A stretch of 64,000 nucleotides of DNA from NCBI RefSeq assembly GCF_022763345.1, contig NZ_JALEGS010000065.1:1-64000 (forward strand), written 5' to 3'. The notes under the pieces were generated by a model. The model worked only from the letters and a program-made list of their open reading frames with translations, did no database searches and was not told the DNA's origin. Positions 24,337 through 33,668 of this stretch are shown piece by piece. The stretch is from Phaeodactylibacter sp. (GTDB lineage Bacteria > Bacteroidota > Bacteroidia > Chitinophagales > Saprospiraceae). A program made the position numbers and the translations under genes. Every line of letters starts with the position of its first letter. Within the stretch, counting starts at the first letter, position 1.

Positions 24337-25482
24337 ATGATGAAAGTCGACGAATTGCTCCACCGTGCCCTCAACCTTGAGCACCTCTCCACCGAGGAAG
24401 GGGTATTTCTTTTCGAAAATGCCTCCACTGCCGAGCTTATGCATGTTGCCCACAAACTGCGCAAGCAGCACGTGCCGCACAATAAAGTGACCTGGATTAT
24501 TGACCGCAACTCAAACACCACCAACGTTTGTATCGCCAACTGCAAGTTTTGCAACTTCTACCGGCGCCCAGGGCACGAAGAGTCCTACACGACAAGCATT
24601 GAGGAGTACCAAAAAAAGATAGACGAGCTCTATGCTTACGGCGGCCGTCAGTTGCTGTTGCAGGGCGGGCACCACCCCGACCTTGGGCTGGCCTTCTACG
24701 TCGACTTGTTTAAACAGCTCAAAGCGCTGTACCCGGACCTCAAACTCCATGCCCTGGGACCGCCCGAGATTGCTCACATCACCAAGCTGGAAGGCAGTAC
24801 GCATACCGAAGTGCTGCAGGCACTGAAAGACGCCGGGCTCGACTCGCTGCCGGGCGCCGGGGCTGAAATACTGGCCGACCGGGTACGCCGCCTCATCTCC
24901 AAAGGAAAATGTGGCGGGCAGGAATGGCTGGATATTATGCACGCGGCCCACAACGTCGGGCTGACCACCTCTGCCACGATGATGTTCGGCCATATCGAAA
25001 CCAACTGGGAACGCATGGACCACCTGGTGCGCATCCGTGAAGTGCAAGCGATGAAACCGGAGGGTGCCAAGGGCTTTATTGCCTTCATTCCCTGGCCATT
25101 CCAGGATGAGGACACCATCCTCAAGCGCCTCAAGCGGGCACGCAACACCTGTACAGGCGATGAGTACGTGCGCATGATCGCCATGAGCCGCATCATGCTG
25201 CCCAACATCACCAACATTCAGGCGTCCTGGCTGACGGTGGGCAAACAGGTCGCACAGCTCTGCCTCCACGCTGGAGCCAACGACTTTGGCTCCATTATGA
25301 TTGAGGAAAATGTGGTCTCCGCTGCCGGTGCCCGATTCCGCTTTACGGCTGATGGCATACAGGAATCCATTCGCGAAGCCGGGTACATCCCACAGCTTCG
25401 CAATCAGGAATACGAGCACATCGAACTACCGGAAAATATCGTACAACAGGAGCTCGACCGCGAAAAAATGATCGTGGATTAA
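24337..25482 (+). CDS. mqnC: Cyclic dehypoxanthinylfutalosine synthase (menaquinone biosynthesis, radical SAM)
   Basis: MqnC cyclises dehypoxanthine futalosine in the futalosine route to menaquinone. The radical SAM cluster motif CxxxCxxC is C65-C69-C72 in NVCIANCKFCNFYR. Family-specific stretches follow: QLLLQGGHHPDLGL, HALGPPEIAHI, GLDSLPGAGAEIL, TTSATMMFGHIE and FIPWPFQDEDT. The length of 381 residues is normal. MqnA, MqnB, MqnD and MqnE are not in the window, so the rest of the pathway must be elsewhere. The gene may be read with the nucleoside phosphorylase gene 30 bases downstream. Confidence 0.92.
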   Translation: MMKVDELLHRALNLEHLSTEEGVFLFENASTAELMHVAHKLRKQHVPHNKVTWIIDRNSNTTNVCIANCKFCNFYRRPGHEESYTTSIEEYQKKIDELYAYGGRQLLLQGGHHPDLGLAFYVDLFKQLKALYPDLKLHALGPPEIAHITKLEGSTHTEVLQALKDAGLDSLPGAGAEILADRVRRLISKGKCGGQEWLDIMHAAHNVGLTTSATMMFGHIETNWERMDHLVRIREVQAMKPEGAKGFIAFIPWPFQDEDTILKRLKRARNTCTGDEYVRMIAMSRIMLPNITNIQASWLTVGKQVAQLCLHAGANDFGSIMIEENVVSAAGARFRFTADGIQESIREAGYIPQLRNQEYEHIELPENIVQQELDREKMIVD

Positions 25483-25512
25483 CAGGCTCCGTTCTCAGTC
25501 ACCTATATTTTT

Positions 25513-26352
25513 ATGTCAACACCACTTTTTGATCAAATACAAGAAGCGGTTTCTTTCATCAAGGGGAAAACCGCAACACCACCCAAGGTAGGCATCATTC
25601 TGGGCACTGGCCTCAGCAATCTGGTCGACCACATCGAGACCGAAGCAGAGATTGCCTATGCCGATATCCCTCACTTTCCGGTCTCGACGGTACAGAGCCA
25701 CAAAGGCAAACTGGTCTTCGGGCACCTGCAGGGCATGCCGGTGATAGCTATGGCGGGACGTTTCCACTACTACGAAGGGTACACTGCCAAACAGATTACT
25801 TTTCCGGTGCGGGTCATGGCAGCGATGGGCGTTCAGCGCCTGGTCATTTCCAATGCGGCAGGTAGTGTCAACGCCAGTATTAAAGCTGGTGATATTGTCT
25901 TCATCCGCGACCACATCAACCTACACCCAGAGAATCCGCTGCGGGGCGAAAACGACGAGCGCCTGGGACCGCGCTTCCCTGATATGCTCAACGCCTACGA
26001 CCGCAGCCTGAATGCCAAAGGGCTCGCTGTGGCGAAGAAACTGGGCATACGCGCCCATGAAGGCGTCTACCTCAGCCTGCAGGGCCCTAACCTGGAGACC
26101 CCTGCAGAGTACAAATTCGCTCATGTGGTGGGCGCAGACCTTGTGGGCATGTCTACCGTGCCCGAGGTGATTGTGGCACGCCATGCCAACCTCCCCGTCC
26201 TGGTCCTCTCCGTAGCGACCAACCAATGCTACCCGATCGAGGAACTCACGGAAACCACCGTGGATGAAGTTATAGCGGTGGCGCAGAGCGCGGAGCCCAA
26301 AATGAGGGAGATTTTATCGGGTTTGATGCCGGATTTGTTGTCGGAGGGGTAG
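25513..26352 (+). CDS. punA: Purine nucleoside phosphorylase (inosine/guanosine type)
   Basis: The 279-residue protein splits inosine and guanosine (and deoxy forms) with phosphate, in purine salvage. Family features are VGIILGTGLSNLVDHI (phosphate loop), HKGKLVFG, GRFHYYEGYTAKQITFPVRVM (the Arg-His pair), ISNAAGSVNASIKAGDI and the base-binding AEYKFAHVVGADLVGMSTVPEVIVARH. Size and motifs fit trimeric PNP-I. It lies between mqnC and the AraC-type gene with gaps of 30 and 9 bases, suggesting a common transcript. Confidence 0.92.
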   Translation: MSTPLFDQIQEAVSFIKGKTATPPKVGIILGTGLSNLVDHIETEAEIAYADIPHFPVSTVQSHKGKLVFGHLQGMPVIAMAGRFHYYEGYTAKQITFPVRVMAAMGVQRLVISNAAGSVNASIKAGDIVFIRDHINLHPENPLRGENDERLGPRFPDMLNAYDRSLNAKGLAVAKKLGIRAHEGVYLSLQGPNLETPAEYKFAHVVGADLVGMSTVPEVIVARHANLPVLVLSVATNQCYPIEELTETTVDEVIAVAQSAEPKMREILSGLMPDLLSEG

Positions 26353-26361
26353 GCCACTTTT

Positions 26362-27456
26362 ATGACTATCGCAATCCCTGACCTGATCGCCATTTTCCTA
26401 TCCGGGTTTGGCATACTGCTTTGTCTTGTGGTGGGGGTTCAGCTGTTTTTGCGACAAGCGGGAATTCGGCAATCTAATTTGCTGCTGGCCGTGCTGCTGA
26501 TCCTCTACGCGCTAACGCTCAGCAATGGCCTCTTTGCTATGGCGGGCATCTATGCGCAGTATCAATTCCTGTATTTCATCCCCATCAATTTCAGCCTGAG
26601 CCTTGGGCCGCTCTTTTACTTTTTCGTACGGTCAAGGCTACAGCCTTCCTTCAGCCTGCAACGCCGGCACCTGCCCCACTTTGTCCTCCCGGTGCTACAA
26701 TTCCTTTTTTATTTGTCGATTGGCTTCAGGAGTGCGGCCTATAAAAGCTGGATTTGGCAGGAAGTGATCGCTCCCTGCGGACAATTTGTAGAGGAGGGGC
26801 TGGTCATCCTACTTGCACTCGGATACCTGGGGGCCGCTTACCGCCTGCTGCAGGGTATCCCGGTAATGTTTTGGAAAGGCCCTGTTTACAGGTGGCTTCG
26901 GCGGTTCACTATCTCTCTGGCGTTTCTGTTCCTGATTAGTTCCGGCTACGAAATCCTGGATTGGGTGCTGTATGGCTTGTTCGAGTACAACCTGTTCAAT
27001 ACGCCCTGGATGGCGTTCCCGCTAAAGTTGTCCTATGCAGCCGTCAGCTTCCTGATCGGGTACCACGCCTATTTATATCAACATCAAAGCTTGATTCTGC
27101 CCGAACCGCCCAAGCCACCTGCGGAACCACCGGAACTTTCAGCCAGAATTGATGCATTACTTGAGAACCATAAGCCTTACCTCGACCCTGAACTTAGCCT
27201 GGAAGCCTTTGCCAAGCTATTAGGCGTGCACCGCAACACCGTATCCAAAGTACTCAGCAGCCGGGGCGAATCCTTCCGGGGGCTGGTCAATCGGTACCGG
27301 GTGGAAGAATTTATCCGGCTCGTGCAGGAAGGGCAACACGAGCACCTGACGCTCCTCGCTATCGCCTTTGAATCGGGCTTCAACTCTAAGGCCTCCTTCA
27401 ACCGCGCCTTTAAAAGCCATACCGGCAGCTCGCCCACCGCGTTTTTTCAGAACTGA
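26362..27456 (+). CDS. Membrane-bound AraC-type transcriptional regulator
   Basis: The first 245 residues contain about seven hydrophobic segments (for example LSGFGILLCLVVGVQLFL, LLLAVLLILYALTLSNGLF, LPVLQFLFYLSIGF, LAFLFLISSGYEILDWVLYG), followed by a Pro-rich linker (PEPPKPPAEPPELS). A C-terminal AraC helix-turn-helix pair follows: LEAFAKLLGVHRNTVSKVL and LLAIAFESGFNSKASFNRAFKSHTGSSPTAF. This architecture occurs widely in Bacteroidota; the membrane part is thought to sense a signal and the HTH to control nearby genes. The S41 peptidase 112 bases downstream is a plausible target. Signal and regulon are unknown. Confidence 0.85.
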   Translation: MTIAIPDLIAIFLSGFGILLCLVVGVQLFLRQAGIRQSNLLLAVLLILYALTLSNGLFAMAGIYAQYQFLYFIPINFSLSLGPLFYFFVRSRLQPSFSLQRRHLPHFVLPVLQFLFYLSIGFRSAAYKSWIWQEVIAPCGQFVEEGLVILLALGYLGAAYRLLQGIPVMFWKGPVYRWLRRFTISLAFLFLISSGYEILDWVLYGLFEYNLFNTPWMAFPLKLSYAAVSFLIGYHAYLYQHQSLILPEPPKPPAEPPELSARIDALLENHKPYLDPELSLEAFAKLLGVHRNTVSKVLSSRGESFRGLVNRYRVEEFIRLVQEGQHEHLTLLAIAFESGFNSKASFNRAFKSHTGSSPTAFFQN

Positions 27457-27568
27457 GAATATTTTTCTCAAACCGGCCGGTCCAATCCGTCTCATTTTGC
27501 ATTTCGAGGCGCGACAAACCCTTTGAAAAGGCACTTTTGCTGCATTATGGATCAAAAACTAATGTATC

Positions 27569-29395
27569 ATGAACAAGCTATTTTACTTCCAGGGTTTCGC
27601 AATACTGCTTACTATCGCACTCAGTAGTTGTTCCTCCTATTCTACCATTAGCATTCCTGCCGGAGAAGAATTTGTGCTGGGGGAACGGGAGAACAGCAGC
27701 TTTCGCGCTGAACTAAAAAACCTTAGCAGCGCAACCATAAATGTCAGTGCGATAGATAGAACAACCGGTGAACAAACTCAAGGCTTTGGCCTGGCGGGCA
27801 AAGGACAAACCAGGCTTGGGGTAAGCAGGAAAGAAACGGTCATACTTTCTAACCCCACCACAAAAGTTATAGAAGTAAGGGCTAAGCTAAGCAAGTCCGT
27901 GGAAGGGATGCGCTATCAGCAAATGCCGGAAACCAATCTGTCCAGTGACAACCAAATTAAGGCGGAATTGGTGTCCGGAAGGCTCCTTCAGAAAGACAGC
28001 CTACTCGCGGATATCGACCTCCTTGAGCGGGCCCTCACCGAGATACATCCCGGCATCTATCGGTACAATAGCCCGGTAAGCATCAACCGGGAATTTGACC
28101 GCCTCAGAGCGCAGGTTTATGAAGGCATGACTGAAGCCGCATTCATGAAAATACTGGCGCAGTCCATCAAAAAAATCCGGTGCGGCCATACCTACCTCAA
28201 CCCCTGGAATATGAACGTAGACCTGCGGGGCCGGCTGTTCGGAGGCCCAATTTATTTTCCGCTTGGTTTTAGTATCCTCAATGGGCAATTTATTGTAACC
28301 CATAACGCTTCGGAAGCCTCCGGGATAAGGCCGGGAGCAGCGATTACATCCATCAATGGCATTTCAGCTAAAACAATTTTGGACAGCTTATCCACGATTG
28401 CCAAAGTGGATGGGAATAATAACTCGCCGGTTCCACATTACCTGTCGGTCATCAACATCGACGCCCGGCACTGGAATGCCTTTGACCTGTACTTCCCGCT
28501 GTTTTTCCCGATGGAGGGCGCTGCTTTCACAATTACTTACCAAAATTTTGGAGCGGAAGCCACGCAAACGGTTACCCTGAAGGCTTTGAAGAAGGAAGAG
28601 CGGGAGTCCATTATGAAGAAACGCTACGGCGGTTCAATGCCTGAAAGCGGCAGCTGGTCGCTCGATCTCAGCAATCCGGACCTTGCGGTCCTGCGCCTGG
28701 GGACTTTCGCCATTTGGAAGTGGGAAGACTTTAACCACAAAGAATGGTTTCAGGAAGCTTTTGACACCGTCCGACAGCGCGGCATTCCTAACCTGGCCAT
28801 TGACATCCGGGGCAACGGAGGCGGCCTTAGCGAACCCAGAGATGAGCTCATCAGCTACCTCATCGAAGATAAGCTGGATTGCAGTGGCGCCAGCAAATCA
28901 CTTATCCGGACCACGAAGGTTGACGCGGTCTTCATACCCCATGCTAAATCCTGGAACGACATCATATTCGAGGGGCTGCCGCCACACTCCTACACCCGTT
29001 ATGACGATACCTTTTTCGAGCTTAAAGAAGAGGCAGGCTGCCAGGATATCATCCCAAAAGACAACCGCTTCGAAGGTCGGGCCTTCATCCTGGGCGGCCC
29101 AGGTAATGTATCCGCTACTTTCACTTTATTGCAAAAGGCCAGGCATTACGGTTTTGCCACTTTTGTTGGTCAGGAGTCCGGCGGCAATCAGCAGGGGATC
29201 AATGGCGGTGAATATCTCTTTTTTCACCTGCCGCACAGTCAGATGGAAGTCGATATTCCACTCAAATACTTTGCTCCTCCTGTTGAACGACCAGATGCAG
29301 GTGTTGCGCCGGCAGTAGAAGTCGCGCTTACGCAGGAAGATATTGCGCGTGGGCGGGATCCTTACATGGAGTACATTCTTGAGGTCATTAAGTAA
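27569..29395 (+). CDS. S41-family peptidase, lipoprotein
   Basis: The N-terminus FAILLTIALSSCSS is a lipoprotein signal with Cys21 as the lipidated residue. A beta-rich segment (about 25-120) precedes the peptidase part. There, PDZ-like GIRPGAAITSINGISAKTIL (about 250-270) and the tail-specific protease core (LAVLRLGTFAIW, LAIDIRGNGGGLSEPRDELI, FILGGPGNVSATFTLLQKA, FVGQESGGNQQGINGGEYLFFHLPHS) are seen. The nucleophile is expected to be the Ser in GNVSATFT. Such enzymes cut C-terminal tails of proteins in the periplasm or outside. Length is greater than CtpA because of the N-terminal extension. Confidence 0.82.
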   Translation: MNKLFYFQGFAILLTIALSSCSSYSTISIPAGEEFVLGERENSSFRAELKNLSSATINVSAIDRTTGEQTQGFGLAGKGQTRLGVSRKETVILSNPTTKVIEVRAKLSKSVEGMRYQQMPETNLSSDNQIKAELVSGRLLQKDSLLADIDLLERALTEIHPGIYRYNSPVSINREFDRLRAQVYEGMTEAAFMKILAQSIKKIRCGHTYLNPWNMNVDLRGRLFGGPIYFPLGFSILNGQFIVTHNASEASGIRPGAAITSINGISAKTILDSLSTIAKVDGNNNSPVPHYLSVINIDARHWNAFDLYFPLFFPMEGAAFTITYQNFGAEATQTVTLKALKKEERESIMKKRYGGSMPESGSWSLDLSNPDLAVLRLGTFAIWKWEDFNHKEWFQEAFDTVRQRGIPNLAIDIRGNGGGLSEPRDELISYLIEDKLDCSGASKSLIRTTKVDAVFIPHAKSWNDIIFEGLPPHSYTRYDDTFFELKEEAGCQDIIPKDNRFEGRAFILGGPGNVSATFTLLQKARHYGFATFVGQESGGNQQGINGGEYLFFHLPHSQMEVDIPLKYFAPPVERPDAGVAPAVEVALTQEDIARGRDPYMEYILEVIK

Positions 29396-29591
29396 GAACC
29401 GGGGCATCCACAGCATCTCTGAGCAGGTTGGCCAGACAGGGGGTTGGAGAAGACTTCAGTCCGCTGTTTTTTTTGGTGTTGGCTTATCCTAGAAAATAAG
29501 ACCTAGCAACTACGCAGAATAAAACCTCGGCGACCCAGGTTTGTTATACATTCTGTACACTAGCCACCAAACTAGTCTCGCAGAATTTTTG

Positions 29592-29599
29592 TAATTTTG
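29592..29599 (+). promoter_or_regulatory. Candidate -7 element of icmF
   Basis: TAATTTTG matches TAnnTTTG and lies 28 bases before the ATG at 29627. The rest of the 230-base gap (29396-29626) holds no gene. Confidence 0.45.
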
Positions 29600-29626
29600 C
29601 GCCGCTTTTAACCAATAAAACCACGT

Positions 29627-32600
29627 ATGCAAACCACTGCGCCCTACCACCCGCAACATAAAGTTCGGATCGTGACCGCCGCTTCCCTGTTCGACGGACA
29701 CGACGCCGCCATCAACATCATGCGCCGCATCATGCAAAGCTCAGGCGCTGAAATCATCCACCTCGGCCACAACCGCTCCGTACAGGAAATTGTAGATACT
29801 GCCATCATGGAAGATGCGCAGGGCATCGCCATTACCTCCTATCAGGGTGGGCACACCGAGTTCTTTAAGTACATGCATGACTTGCTCAAGGAGCGGGGTG
29901 CCGGCCACATTAAGCTCTTCGGAGGCGGGGGCGGTACCATTCTGCCGGAAGAAATCGAGGAGCTGCACGACTATGGTATCACCCGTATCTACTCCCCGGA
30001 TGATGGGCGCGACATGGGCCTGCAGGGCATGATCAATGATGTACTGGAAAAGTGCGATTACCCCGTGGGCACCAACCTCAATGGCGAGCTGAAGCAGTTC
30101 CAGGAAAAAGACCCGCGTGCCCTCGCCCGCATGATCTCCGCAGCCGAAAACTTCCCGGAAGAGAACCGCGGCTGGCTGGAACAACTGCGCAAAGATATCG
30201 AAGGCAAAACCATCCCGGTGCTGGGCATTACCGGTACCGGCGGGGCAGGCAAATCCAGCCTGGTGGATGAGCTGGTGCGCCGCTTCCTGATGGACTTCGA
30301 CGATAAAACCATTGCCATCATTTCCGTGGACCCGTCCAAGCGAAAGACGGGCGGTGCACTACTGGGCGACCGCATCCGTATGAATGCCGTCACAGGCAAC
30401 CTGGCGCAGAACCGCGTTTACATGCGCTCCCTGGCCACCCGGCAGTCCAACCTGGCACTGTCTAAGCACGTACAGGACGCCATCGACATCCTCAAGGCCG
30501 CACAGTACGACCTCATCATCCTGGAAACCTCCGGCATCGGGCAGTCCGATACAGAAATCATCGACCACTCCGATATGTCGCTCTATGTGATGACGCCGGA
30601 GTACGGGGCCGCCACACAGCTGGAGAAAATCGACATGCTCGACTTCGCTGATGTGATTGCCATCAATAAATTCGACAAGCGGGGCGCACAGGATGCCCTC
30701 CGGGATGTGAAGAAGCAGTATCAGCGCAACAACATGCTCTTCGACAAATCGCTGGACGAGATGCCGGTCATTGGCACTATAGCCTCTCAGTTTAACGACC
30801 CGGGCATGAATAAGCTCTACCGCACCCTGATGGACGTGCTCGCGGAGCGCACCGGGGCCGACCTGAAGTCCGACTTTATGGCCAGCGATGAGGTGAGCGA
30901 AAAGATATTCATCATTCCGCCCAAACGGGTACGTTACCTTTCGGAAATCTCCGACTCCAACCGTAATTACGACGACTGGGTGGACCGGCAGGAACAAGTG
31001 GCGCGCAAGCTCTTCGCCCTCAACGAATCCATCAAAGCGATTGAGGCGGAGGACAACCTGCCCAACAAAACCGAAACCCTGGCGAGCCTGAAAAAGGCCT
31101 ACGAGGAAGTGGAACTGGGGCTCGATGGCTACTGCAAGCGCATCATCGAGACCTGGGAAGACAAAAAGGCGCAGTACAAAGCCGACGAATTCATCTATCA
31201 GGTGCGGGGTAAAGAAATCCGCGTGCCGACTTTTACAACCTCCCTGTCCCACTCCCGCATTCCCCGTGTAGTCCTGCCTCGCTTCAAGGACTGGGGTGAG
31301 ATCCTGCGGTGGTCCCTGCAGGAAAACGTACCGGGAGAATTCCCCTACACCGCCGGCGTTTTCCCCTTCAAGCGCAAGGGGGAAGACCCCACGCGCATGT
31401 TTGCCGGAGAAGGCGGCCCGGAGCGCACCAATAAGCGTTTCCACTACCTGTCCGAAGGCATGCCTGCCGCCCGTTTGTCCACTGCTTTCGACTCGGTGAC
31501 GCTATACGGGGAAGATCCGGATTACCGCCCGGACATCTACGGTAAAATCGGCAACTCCGGCGTCAGCGTCTGCTCCCTCGACGATGCCAAGCGCCTGTAC
31601 TCCGGCTTTGACCTTTGCGATCCAAAGACGTCGGTCTCCATGACCATTAATGGTCCAGCAGCAACGATTTGCGCCTTCTTCATGAATGCAGCCATCGATC
31701 AGCAGTGCGAAAAGTACATCCGGGAGCATGGGTTGGAGGACAAGGTCGAGGCCAAGCTCAAAGAATTATACGACGATCGCGGACTACCCCGCCCGCAGTA
31801 CCGCGCCGATATGCCCAAAACCAATGATCAGCTCGGGCTGCTCCTGCTGGGCGTCACCGGCGATCAGATTTTGGAAGCAAGTATTTACAACGAGCTCAAA
31901 GCCAAAGCGCTGTCCTCCGTTCGCGGCACGGTGCAGGCCGACATCCTTAAGGAAGATCAAGCGCAAAACACCTGCATTTTCTCCACCGAATTCAGCCTCA
32001 AGCTGATGGGCGATGTGCAGGAATACTTTATCTGGAATAAGGTGCGCAACTTCTACTCGGTTTCCATCTCCGGCTACCACATTGCGGAAGCGGGCGCAAA
32101 CCCCATCACGCAGCTGGCCTTTACCCTGGCCAATGGATTCACCTTCGTGGAGTATTATCTGAGCCGGGGCATGGATATCAACGACTTTGCGCCCAACCTG
32201 TCCTTCTTCTTCTCCAACGGGGTAGACCCCGAATACGCCGTCATTGGCCGGGTGGCCCGCCGCATCTGGTCCAAGGCCATGAAGCAGAAGTACAATGCCA
32301 ACGAGCGCTCGCAAAAGCTGAAGTACCACATTCAGACCTCCGGCCGCTCCCTCCATGCGCAAGAGATCAGCTTCAACGACATCCGGACCACCCTGCAGGC
32401 CCTGTACGCCATTTACGACAACTGCAACAGCCTGCACACCAATGCCTACGACGAGGCCATCACCACGCCGACGGAGGAAAGCGTACGCCGAGCCGTAGCC
32501 ATTCAGATGATCATCAACCACGAGCTGGGGCTGGCCAAGAATGAAAATCCACTGCAGGGCGCCTTCATCATTGAAGAGCTGACCGAGTTGGTGGAAGAAG

Positions 32601-33022
32601 CCGTGCTTCTGGAGTTCGACCGCATCACCGAACGGGGCGGCGTACTGGGCGCTATGGAGACTATGTATCAGCGCGGCAAGATTCAGGATGAAAGCCTCCA
32701 CTACGAGATGCTCAAGCACACGGGCGAAATGCCGATTATTGGGGTGAATACCTTCCTTAACAAGGATGGGTCGCCTACGGTGCGCCCCGGGGAGGTCATC
32801 CGCGCCACCAAGGACGAGAAAGAGGATCAAATCAAAGGCTTGCGCGAACTGCACAAAGCGAATGCCAACCGGGGAGCGCAACACCTGAAGCAGCTACAGC
32901 AGGTCGCCATCCAAAACGGCAACCTCTTTGAAGCACTGATGGAAGCGACTAAGCACTGCTCGCTGGGGCAGATTACGCATGCCTTGTATGAAGTCGGTGG
33001 GCAGTACCGGCGGAATATGTAA
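29627..33022 (+). CDS. icmF: Fused isobutyryl-CoA mutase / methylmalonyl-CoA mutase family protein
   Basis: This 1131-residue protein has all parts of IcmF in one chain. The adenosylcobalamin-binding domain comes first (residues 1-140, SLFDGHDAAINIM with the His that ligates cobalt, and AITSYQGGH). The MeaB-like G-protein chaperone follows (P-loop GITGTGGAGKSSLVDEL near 200; VDPSKRKTGGALLGDRIRM; NKFDKRG). The substrate-binding mutase barrel makes up about residues 540-1090 (VSMTINGPAATICAFFMNAAIDQQ; YHIAEAGANPITQLAFTLANGF). It interconverts isobutyryl-CoA and n-butyryl-CoA, and related enzymes act on pivalyl- or isovaleryl-CoA. The G domain gates the cofactor. A B12 supply is required. Confidence 0.93.
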   Translation: MQTTAPYHPQHKVRIVTAASLFDGHDAAINIMRRIMQSSGAEIIHLGHNRSVQEIVDTAIMEDAQGIAITSYQGGHTEFFKYMHDLLKERGAGHIKLFGGGGGTILPEEIEELHDYGITRIYSPDDGRDMGLQGMINDVLEKCDYPVGTNLNGELKQFQEKDPRALARMISAAENFPEENRGWLEQLRKDIEGKTIPVLGITGTGGAGKSSLVDELVRRFLMDFDDKTIAIISVDPSKRKTGGALLGDRIRMNAVTGNLAQNRVYMRSLATRQSNLALSKHVQDAIDILKAAQYDLIILETSGIGQSDTEIIDHSDMSLYVMTPEYGAATQLEKIDMLDFADVIAINKFDKRGAQDALRDVKKQYQRNNMLFDKSLDEMPVIGTIASQFNDPGMNKLYRTLMDVLAERTGADLKSDFMASDEVSEKIFIIPPKRVRYLSEISDSNRNYDDWVDRQEQVARKLFALNESIKAIEAEDNLPNKTETLASLKKAYEEVELGLDGYCKRIIETWEDKKAQYKADEFIYQVRGKEIRVPTFTTSLSHSRIPRVVLPRFKDWGEILRWSLQENVPGEFPYTAGVFPFKRKGEDPTRMFAGEGGPERTNKRFHYLSEGMPAARLSTAFDSVTLYGEDPDYRPDIYGKIGNSGVSVCSLDDAKRLYSGFDLCDPKTSVSMTINGPAATICAFFMNAAIDQQCEKYIREHGLEDKVEAKLKELYDDRGLPRPQYRADMPKTNDQLGLLLLGVTGDQILEASIYNELKAKALSSVRGTVQADILKEDQAQNTCIFSTEFSLKLMGDVQEYFIWNKVRNFYSVSISGYHIAEAGANPITQLAFTLANGFTFVEYYLSRGMDINDFAPNLSFFFSNGVDPEYAVIGRVARRIWSKAMKQKYNANERSQKLKYHIQTSGRSLHAQEISFNDIRTTLQALYAIYDNCNSLHTNAYDEAITTPTEESVRRAVAIQMIINHELGLAKNENPLQGAFIIEELTELVEEAVLLEFDRITERGGVLGAMETMYQRGKIQDESLHYEMLKHTGEMPIIGVNTFLNKDGSPTVRPGEVIRATKDEKEDQIKGLRELHKANANRGAQHLKQLQQVAIQNGNLFEALMEATKHCSLGQITHALYEVGGQYRRNM

Positions 33023-33062
33023 GCTGGAATCGCAAAAATTTCCGATTTTACAGAAAAAAGAA

Positions 33063-33530
33063 ATGGGCAATCGGTTTCTCATTTACTGCATAAAAGGCCT
33101 GGCAGCAATTGGGCTGCTGGGCATCTTTGCCTTATCCGTTGCGGTAATGCTGTATGGTATGGTAGAGACGGTACACGCGGCAGGTGGTATCCTGCAGAAT
33201 CAGCACTCCGAAAAAGACATCATCGTAATTGTAGTGGGCATCGTTGATTTTTTTCTGCTCGGCATCACCGCCCTGCTTGTAGCGGTAGGCTTGTACGAGC
33301 TCTTTTTTAAACCGATAGCCGGCCTGCCCGACTGGATCAACATCAAAAATATGGATCAGCTCAAGGTCATGCTCATTACGGTGGCGATTTTAGTCATGAG
33401 TATTTCCTTCATGGGCAAAGTCGTCACCTGGAATGGGGAGGACGATATTATGGGTTATGGCGTTGCTTTGGGGCTGGTGATTATTGGGCTGAGCTACTTC
33501 CTGAGCATCAAACAGCAGAAAGAAAGTTAG
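33063..33530 (+). CDS. YqhA-like (UPF0114) membrane protein
   Basis: The protein of about 155 residues has four hydrophobic helices: GLAAIGLLGIFALSVAVMLYGMV, IIVIVVGIVDFFLLGITALLVAVGLYELFF, VMLITVAILVMSISFMG and VALGLVIIGLSYFLSI. Helix order and the motif VGLYELFFKPIAGLPDWI fit the YqhA family, whose function is unknown. The frame is open from 32979, but MGNRFLIYCIKG at 33063 is the natural start, 40 bases after icmF. It may be transcribed together with icmF. Confidence 0.75.
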   Translation: MGNRFLIYCIKGLAAIGLLGIFALSVAVMLYGMVETVHAAGGILQNQHSEKDIIVIVVGIVDFFLLGITALLVAVGLYELFFKPIAGLPDWINIKNMDQLKVMLITVAILVMSISFMGKVVTWNGEDDIMGYGVALGLVIIGLSYFLSIKQQKES

Positions 33531-33668
33531 CACTTGTGTAAAAGTGCCTGAAGGCTCTGTATGGCTGGTGCAAATGGCACAAGTTCAATAGCTGGCTACT
33601 TCGCCCTGTACTGATGAGAGAGGTTTGTGAAGAGGAGGAGAGTAGACGATCTTAAAAACAGAAGCCGT

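Noticed and set aside
29396..29626. Possible RNA gene in the gap before icmF
   Set aside because: Only short weak hairpins; no tRNA-like or conserved RNA structure could be recognised.
30359..32884. Two long minus-strand frames (361 and 366 codons) opposite icmF
   Set aside because: icmF has full-length domain support; the opposite frames are by-products of its codon use.
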